Shown here piece by piece: positions 59,478 to 64,000 of a DNA stretch of 64,000 nt. The stretch is taken from assembly GCF_042879035.1 (NCBI RefSeq), contig NZ_JBIAOU010000005.1:62001-126000 (forward strand). Reading direction: 5' to 3'. The notes under the pieces were generated by a model that ran no database searches, was not told the DNA's origin, and was given only the letters and a program-made list of their open reading frames with translations. The position numbers and the translations under genes are program-made. The stretch comes from Rhodococcus_G sp042879035 (GTDB lineage Bacteria > Actinomycetota > Actinomycetes > Mycobacteriales > Mycobacteriaceae). Positions within the stretch are counted from its first letter, which is position 1, and each line of letters starts with the position of its first letter.

Positions 59478-60713
59478 CTATTCCATTCCCGCGAGGGGGT
59501 TTTCGTCACAGATCTTGGCCGGAGGCCGGGTCAGCAGGGTCAATGGGACCGGCGCGGACGGGGTGCGGCGCTCGGCGCGCTTGCCGGTGCGGGAGTGGTC
59601 CTGGCTGGACTTCGGGACGCTGCGGTCCGCGGCGAGCGCGGATTCGCCGTAGCCCTGCACGCATTCGGGGTCGGGGCCGTCCATCGGCAGCCCGGTGAAG
59701 AACTTCGCGGCCATGCAGCCGCCGCGGCACGCGTCGTAGTGCGAGCACTTGGAGCACGCGCCGCCGGTCTGCGGGGACCGCAGCTCGGTGAACAGCTCCG
59801 AGTGCTGCCACACCTCCTGGAAACCGCCGTCGCGCACGATGTTTCCGGCGAGGAACTTGTCGTGGATCGCGAACGGGCAGGCGTAGACGTCGCCGATCGG
59901 GTCGATCAGGCACACCACCCGGCCCGCACCGCACAGGTTCAGCCCGGGCAGCGCGTCGCCGTAGGCGGACAGGTGGAAGAACGAGTCACCCGTGAGCACA
60001 CCCTCGCCGTTGGCGACGAGCCAGTCGTAGAGCTCACGCTGCTGCGCCTGCGTCGGGTGCAGCTCGTCCCACACGTCCGCGCCGCGTCCGGACGGGCGCA
60101 GCCGGGTGATCCGCAGCGTCGCACCGTACTTGTCGGCCAGGGCCTTGAACTCGTCGAGCTGCGAGACGTTCTGGCGGGTGACGACTACGGAGATCTTCGC
60201 GTCCTTGAACCCGGCCTCGGCGAGGTTCTCGAGCGCCCGCACGGCCATCGCGAACGAACCCGGGCCGCGTACCGCGTCGTTGACCTCCGCGGTCGCACCG
60301 TCGAGGGAGATCTGCACGTCCACGTAGTCCGACGCGGCCAGGCGCGCGGCGACCTTCTTGTCGATCTTGACGCCGTTGGTGGAGAACTTCACGCCCACCT
60401 GGTGATCGGTGGCGTAGTCGACGAGCTCCCAGAAGTCGGAGCGCACCGTCGGCTCACCGCCACCGATGTTGACGTAGAACACCTGCATACGCTGCAGCTC
60501 GTCGATGATCGACTTGCACTGCTCGGTCGACAGCTCCCGCGGATCACGCCGCCCCGACGACGACAGGCAGTGCACACACGACAGGTTGCACGCGTACGTC
60601 AGTTCCCAGGTCAGGCAGATCGGAGCGTCGAGGCCGAGCTCGAACTGATCGACCAGACGCCCGACAGCGGGCGGCGCCGGCGCGGTAGTGGGTGGTTCCA
60701 GAACAGAAGTCAT
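59478..60713 (-). CDS. mftC: Mycofactocin radical SAM maturase MftC
   Basis: The 411-residue radical SAM enzyme has CNLSCVHC (C42, C46, C49) binding the SAM 4Fe-4S cluster, GGGEPTVRSDFW, and a SPASM domain with CGAGRVVCLIDPIGDVYACPF-type and CSKCSHYDACRGGC cysteines for auxiliary clusters. MftC decarboxylates the terminal Tyr of MftA and cross-links it to Val. ATG 60713 has AGGGAC nearby. It is 74 bp after mftB and just before mftD. The C terminus is a basic tail past the SPASM domain. Confidence 0.95.
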   Translation of the reverse strand: MTSVLEPPTTAPAPPAVGRLVDQFELGLDAPICLTWELTYACNLSCVHCLSSSGRRDPRELSTEQCKSIIDELQRMQVFYVNIGGGEPTVRSDFWELVDYATDHQVGVKFSTNGVKIDKKVAARLAASDYVDVQISLDGATAEVNDAVRGPGSFAMAVRALENLAEAGFKDAKISVVVTRQNVSQLDEFKALADKYGATLRITRLRPSGRGADVWDELHPTQAQQRELYDWLVANGEGVLTGDSFFHLSAYGDALPGLNLCGAGRVVCLIDPIGDVYACPFAIHDKFLAGNIVRDGGFQEVWQHSELFTELRSPQTGGACSKCSHYDACRGGCMAAKFFTGLPMDGPDPECVQGYGESALAADRSVPKSSQDHSRTGKRAERRTPSAPVPLTLLTRPPAKICDENPLAGME

Positions 60714-60787
60714 GGGCTGTGTCCCTCGTCAGACGAAAGAGGTGGGTCGCCGGCGTGACGGGCTGTTCACGCGGACGGAAAGCTTGG

Positions 60788-61066
60788 TCAGGCAGCCGAG
60801 CTGGCGGCCGTGGGCACGATCATCTTCGACTCGGCCAGGGTGGCCAGGGCGCGGGCGTAGATGTCGATGCGGGCGTCCTCGACACCTGCCGCGCGGATCG
60901 CGCTGCGGGCGTCGGGATGGTCGGCCAACGACTTGACGATGCCGACGATGGTCACGTTCTTCAGAAACGACAGCTTGCGGGTCCCGAAGTGGTAGAGCAA
61001 CGCCCCGAACGGTTCGGGGCGAAGCGCCACCTGCGGGTGCAGCTGCCACCCGGAGTCGAGATTCAC
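60788..61066 (-). CDS. mftB: Mycofactocin peptide chaperone MftB
   Basis: The 92-residue PqqD-like RiPP recognition element has SGWQLHPQVALRPEPFGALL, YHFGTRKLSFLKN and a C-terminal helix with LATLAESKMIVP. It binds the MftA leader and presents it to MftC. GTG 61066 lies two bases after the mftA stop, with no independent RBS, so translation is probably coupled to mftA. Longer upstream frames overlap mftA and are not real. Confidence 0.93.
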   Translation of the reverse strand: MNLDSGWQLHPQVALRPEPFGALLYHFGTRKLSFLKNVTIVGIVKSLADHPDARSAIRAAGVEDARIDIYARALATLAESKMIVPTAASSAA

Positions 61067-61068
61067 GA

Positions 61069-61167
61069 TCAGTACACGCCGCACATGCCGTCGATCGAGA
61101 CCTCTTCCACGAGAGACTCCTGGACGAGCTCGGTCGCGTTGACTGCGGACTCGCGAGAATCGGACAT
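61069..61167 (-). CDS. mftA: Mycofactocin precursor peptide MftA
   Basis: The small ORF has 32 codons plus stop. ATG 61167 follows AGGAGG with ideal spacing. The peptide begins MSDSRES, has an acidic middle (ELVQESLVEEVS), and ends IDGMCGVY, the invariant MftA C terminus whose last Val-Tyr becomes mycofactocin. It is the first gene of the mft operon and is divergent from mftR. Confidence 0.96.
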   Translation of the reverse strand: MSDSRESAVNATELVQESLVEEVSIDGMCGVY

Positions 61168-61215
61168 CGACTTGCCTCCTGTGTAAGGGTTGGTTCGGTC
61201 TCAGCGACAATTTGC

Positions 61216-61240
61216 TGTGACTCGGCTCACGACATTAATG
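61216..61240. promoter_or_regulatory. CRP/GlxR-like site and CATTAATG palindrome before mftA
   Basis: TGTGA-CTCGGC-TCACG (61216-61231) has the TGTGA-N6-TCACA layout of actinobacterial CRP/GlxR sites. Its core GTGACTCGGCTCAC matches an arm of the repeat at 30769 at 13 of 14 bases. CATTAATG follows at 61233-61240, a possible part of an MftR operator. Both lie between mftA and mftR. Confidence 0.6.
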
Positions 61241-61274
61241 GCATTGAGTGCAGAATGAAAGACCGGAGCAGAAC

Positions 61275-61904
61275 TTGACACGAACCCGCAGGTCAGAGAA
61301 AGGAAGAGTCGGACGCCGGCCGTCGACCACCCCTGACGAGATCAGCAACCTCGCCATCGCGCTGTTCGCGGAACACGGATTCGACGAGACGAGCGTCGAC
61401 CAGATCGCAGAGGCCGCAGGCATCGCCCGCCGCACCTTCTTCCGCTACTTCCCGTCCAAGAACGCGGTCCCGTGGGGGAACTTCGACACCCACCTGGCCG
61501 AGATGCGCGACCAGCTCGCCGGGCTCCCCGTCGACATCCCGCTCGCCGACGGCCTCACCCGAGCCCTGCTCGAGTTCAACAGCTTCCCGCCCGATGTGGC
61601 ACCCGTGCACCGCAAGCGGATGGAGGTCATCCTCAACGCGCCGGCACTGCAGGCCTACTCGATGGTGATGTACACCGGCTGGCGCGAGGTCATCGCGGAG
61701 TACGTGGCCGGCCGAACCGGCCTGCGGACCACCGATCACCTGCCGCGCACGGTCGGCTGGATGGTGCTCGGCGTGGCACTGTCGGCCTACGAGCAGTGGC
61801 TCACCGACGAGAATCTCGACCTCGCCGAGCTGCTGCGGGCGGGCAGCACCATACTCTCCACCGGACTGGGAGCGCTCCCGACCACCGCGCGCCCCGCAGG
61901 GTGA
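61275..61904 (+). CDS. mftR: TetR family mycofactocin regulator MftR
   Basis: The TetR protein of about 209 residues has GRRPSTTPDEISNLAIALF at the start of the DNA-binding domain and HTH VDQIAEAAGIARRTFFRYFPSK, with WxN-type PWGNFDTHL after it, as in MftR. TTG 61275 has GGAGC six bases upstream; GTG 61248 is an alternative. It is divergent from mftA and expected to repress the mft operon. A long-chain acyl-CoA ligand has been reported for the mycobacterial homologue. Confidence 0.9.
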   Translation: MTRTRRSEKGRVGRRPSTTPDEISNLAIALFAEHGFDETSVDQIAEAAGIARRTFFRYFPSKNAVPWGNFDTHLAEMRDQLAGLPVDIPLADGLTRALLEFNSFPPDVAPVHRKRMEVILNAPALQAYSMVMYTGWREVIAEYVAGRTGLRTTDHLPRTVGWMVLGVALSAYEQWLTDENLDLAELLRAGSTILSTGLGALPTTARPAG

Positions 61905-61951
61905 CACCCGATCGGATCCATTCCTCCGTCCGGGTCCGCCACCCGCCGATA

Positions 61952-61970
61952 CGCCCTAAACTTGAGGGCG
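61952..61970. terminator. Small hairpin between mftR and the next TetR gene
   Basis: CGCCCT-AAACTTG-AGGGCG, a perfect 6-bp stem, lies 48 bp after the mftR stop. It may terminate mftR or be part of the promoter of the next gene. Confidence 0.45.
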
Positions 61971-62001
61971 GGAGCAGCGAGCGCCATCCCTTCGAATCGT
62001 C

Positions 62002-62691
62002 ATGAGGCACACGATGACGGACAAGTCCGTGATCTTGGGACGGCCGTCCGGCCGCAACGCCGGCGCCGCCTCACGGACGTCAGGCCCCACACACGGCAAC
62101 CTGTCCGAGCAGGAGATCGTGGAGGCGGCGCTGCGCGTCATCCACCAGGACGGCCTCGACAAACTGTCGATGCGCAGGCTCTCACGGGAACTCGGCGTGT
62201 CGGCGATGGCGCCGTACTACTACGTCTCCGACAAGGAGGAGCTGCTCGACCTGGTCGCGACGGCGGCGCTGGACGGCGTGACCGCCCCGGCACCCGGCCC
62301 CGAGTGGACCGAGCGGCTGCGCACCCTGATCGACCAGATCGACCAGAGACTGTCCACGTACCCGGGGCTCGGCGAGGTGCTGCTCGACCAGATGCTGCGC
62401 AGGCAGCGCCACCTCGTCGCACTCGTGATGGACATCCTCTTCGAGGCCGGGTTCGACGACCGCAACGTCTTCTGCGCCTACTCGACGATCCACACCTACC
62501 TGTACGGCCGCAGCAGCGTCTCCACCCAGGACCCCGCGGTTCCCGACCGCGCGACACTGCCCGACGTCGTCGCGCGCGCGACCGTCCATCTCGACGAGGT
62601 GCACGGCCGCGACATCTACCGCTTCGGGGTCGACACGCTCATCGCGGGACTCCGGGCCCAGCTCGAACGGCAGAAGCAGGCCTCGACCTGA
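62002..62691 (+). CDS. TetR family transcriptional regulator
   Basis: The protein has 229 residues with a disordered N terminus of about 35 residues, HTH MRRLSRELGVSAMAPYYYVSDKEELL near 60-85, and a TetR_C-type ligand domain. ATG 62002 and 62014 are both possible; the second has AGG six bases upstream. It lies between mftR and kshB on the plus strand. A perfect palindrome, TCCCGAT-T-ATCGGGA, is just downstream at 62708-62722. Its target is unknown. Confidence 0.87.
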   Translation: MRHTMTDKSVILGRPSGRNAGAASRTSGPTHGNLSEQEIVEAALRVIHQDGLDKLSMRRLSRELGVSAMAPYYYVSDKEELLDLVATAALDGVTAPAPGPEWTERLRTLIDQIDQRLSTYPGLGEVLLDQMLRRQRHLVALVMDILFEAGFDDRNVFCAYSTIHTYLYGRSSVSTQDPAVPDRATLPDVVARATVHLDEVHGRDIYRFGVDTLIAGLRAQLERQKQAST

Positions 62692-62707
62692 GCCGTCGCG
62701 GCCCGTG

Positions 62708-62722
62708 TCCCGATTATCGGGA
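62708..62722. promoter_or_regulatory. Perfect 15-bp palindrome between TetR gene and kshB
   Basis: TCCCGAT-T-ATCGGGA lies 17 bp after the TetR stop and 58 bp before the KstR box. Size and symmetry fit a TetR-type operator or a weak hairpin. Confidence 0.55.
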
Positions 62723-62779
62723 ACGCGGGCGGACAACTTACGATCCAGCTGCTTCGATGGTGTCTGCTAGTCTGAAAAC

Positions 62780-62793
62780 TAGAACACGTTACA
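62780..62793 (+). promoter_or_regulatory. KstR-type operator before kshB
   Basis: TAGAACACGTTACA fits the published KstR consensus TNNAACNNGTTNNA exactly. It lies 61 bp upstream of the kshB start. KstR represses cholesterol-catabolic genes in mycobacteria and rhodococci. Confidence 0.8.
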
Positions 62794-62853
62794 GAACGTG
62801 CCGTCCTGCGGCACCACACCCTGCACCCGCAGAGCTCGAGAGGATCCACCGCG

Positions 62854-63909
62854 ATGACCACTGTTGACGTGCCGCACAGCTCCAGGTCGGTCGTGCTCAC
62901 CGTGTCGGGCGTCGTCGAGGAAACCGCGGACGCACGCTCGCTGGTGTTCGCCGTCCCGGCTGAGCTGCGCAGCCGGTTCGACTACAAGCCCGGCCAGTTC
63001 CTCACCCTGCGCATCCCCAGCGACCGGACCGGATCCGTCGCACGCTGCTACTCGCTCGCGAGCTCGCCGTTCGGCGACGGCGACCCCAAGGTCACCGTCA
63101 AGCGCACCGTGGACGGCTACGGCTCCAACTGGCTGTGCGACAACGTCGAGGTCGGCGACACCATCGAGGTGCTGCCCCCCTCGGGTGTCTTCACCCCGAA
63201 GTCCCTCGACCACGACTTCCTGCTCTGGGGCGCCGGCAGCGGCATCACCCCGGTCATCTCCATCCTCAAGTCCGCCCTCACCCAGGGCACCGGCAAGGTC
63301 GTGCTGATCTACGCCAACCGAGACGAGAACTCGGTGATCTTCCGCGACGAACTGCGCGAACTCGCCGCCCAGTACCCGACGCGGCTGACCGTCACGCACT
63401 GGCTCGAATCGCTGCAGGGCCTGCCGACACCCGACCAGTTCGCCACCCTCGCGGCACCGTTTTCCGCCTTCGAATCGTTCATGTGCGGACCCGGGCCCTT
63501 CATGGACACCGTGCACAAGGCCCTCGCCGAGGCCGGGGTGCCGCGCAACCAGGTCCACGCCGAGGTGTTCAACTCGCTTGCCGGCGACCCCTTCCAGGAC
63601 GTCGCGCCCGCGGAGGTCACCGAGGAGGAGGCCGCGGACGCCGCGACCGTCGCCGTCACCCTCGACGGCGAGACCCACGAGCTGACCTGGCCGCGCAAGC
63701 AGACCCTGGTCGACATCATGCTCGCCAAGGGCCTGGACGTGCCCTACTCCTGCCAGGAGGGCGAGTGCGGCTCCTGCGCCTGCACCGTCCTCGACGGCAA
63801 GGTCGAGATGGGCAACAGCGAGATCCTCGACCCCGAGGACATCGCCGCCGGCTACATCCTCGGCTGCCAGGCCCGTCCCCTCACCGACCGCGTGGAGATC
63901 GAGTTCTAG
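62854..63909 (+). CDS. kshB: 3-ketosteroid 9-alpha-hydroxylase reductase component KshB
   Basis: The 351-residue class IA oxygenase reductase has an FAD domain with RCYSLASSPF near 70, an NAD domain with GAGSGITPVISILKSAL and MCGPGPFMD, and a C-terminal plant-type 2Fe-2S ferredoxin with C-x4-C-x2-C-x29-C (CQEGECGSC near 300, then LGC). The order FAD-NAD-2Fe-2S and the detailed sequence match KshB of M. tuberculosis and R. erythropolis. It passes electrons to the Rieske oxygenase KshA, which opens the steroid nucleus. kshA is not in this window. The KstR box upstream supports the call. ATG 62854 has GAGAGGA nine bases upstream. Confidence 0.93.
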   Translation: MTTVDVPHSSRSVVLTVSGVVEETADARSLVFAVPAELRSRFDYKPGQFLTLRIPSDRTGSVARCYSLASSPFGDGDPKVTVKRTVDGYGSNWLCDNVEVGDTIEVLPPSGVFTPKSLDHDFLLWGAGSGITPVISILKSALTQGTGKVVLIYANRDENSVIFRDELRELAAQYPTRLTVTHWLESLQGLPTPDQFATLAAPFSAFESFMCGPGPFMDTVHKALAEAGVPRNQVHAEVFNSLAGDPFQDVAPAEVTEEEAADAATVAVTLDGETHELTWPRKQTLVDIMLAKGLDVPYSCQEGECGSCACTVLDGKVEMGNSEILDPEDIAAGYILGCQARPLTDRVEIEF

Positions 63910-63910
63910 G

Positions 63911-63975
63911 CGCTTCGCGCAGTGGTGCACTTTCGGAGGTCGGCGCGTCCGAAAATGCACCAGTGCGGCGGAGCC
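63911..63975. repeat. Long palindromic repeat (dispersed hairpin element, copy 2)
   Basis: Imperfect complementary arms (63911-63937 and 63948-63975) lie right after the kshB stop. The left arm contains GCGCAGTGGTGCACTT, identical to copy 1 at 20227-20290, and the right arm has CCGAAAATGCACCAGTGC. It probably ends the kshB transcript. The last 25 bases of the window hold nothing recognisable. Confidence 0.85.
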
Positions 63976-64000
63976 GCCGGTAGCGGGCGCGGGCGTCCGG

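Overview
The window is high-GC actinobacterial chromosome, most probably Rhodococcus or a close mycolic-acid relative. The evidence is a complete mycofactocin locus, a mycothiol-dependent enzyme, KshB behind a KstR-type box, a leucine-catabolic block syntenic with Mycobacterium Rv2498c-Rv2506, and many TetR, acyl-CoA ligase and acyl-CoA dehydrogenase genes. I saw no rRNA, tRNA, CRISPR array, transposase or origin. Nearly all sequence is coding; the longest gaps (about 230-280 bp) hold hairpins, operators or repeats.

Region 1 (1-3.7 kb): the 5' two thirds of a nonribosomal peptide synthetase (minus strand, running off the left edge) whose A domain reads as serine-specific. A degenerate mbtH abuts a frameshifted A-domain relic. 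Region 2 (3.7-7.9 kb): an SDR / phosphotransferase / acyl-CoA dehydrogenase operon resembling hydroxyacyl-CoA phosphorylation systems, with a divergent XRE-TetR fusion regulator. Region 3 (7.9-9.6 kb): a MarR regulator and a DUF6777 lipoprotein. Region 4 (9.7-18.8 kb): the leucine/acetoacetate block, accD1-accA1-fadE19-maoC-citE plus acetoacetyl-CoA synthetase, under a divergent TetR with a clear operator.

Region 5 (18.8-32.5 kb): a TetR, a mycothiol isomerase-like enzyme, membrane proteins, an NDMA-type alcohol dehydrogenase with an aldehyde dehydrogenase, a drug-type MFS exporter, an AcoR-like activator with a FadD ligase, an MHS-family importer and YeiH. Region 6 (32.5-36 kb): a fragment of a branched-chain amino-acid ABC operon, truncated at both ends, lies between yeiH and its probable LysR regulator. 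Region 7 (36-44 kb): an AraC-controlled catabolic regulon (ligase, hydrolase, BKACE, TauD-type dioxygenase, quinone oxidoreductase, MFS) with matching paired direct-repeat sites at both ends.

Region 8 (44-45.3 kb): a secreted TNT-type toxin gene followed by an Imm63-like gene. Region 9 (45.5-50.3 kb): alcohol/aldehyde dehydrogenases, DUF779 and a GAF regulator. Region 10 (50.4-61.9 kb): mycofactocin locus mftA-B-C-D, two OYE-type reductases, mftE-F-G, with divergent mftR. Its redox cofactor probably serves the NDMA-type dehydrogenase at 21-22 kb. Two arrays of a 30-bp-phased GAAGG-N3-CCTTC repeat lie inside this locus. Region 11 (62-64 kb): a TetR and kshB with a KstR box. A long palindromic repeat occurs at both 20.2 and 63.9 kb.
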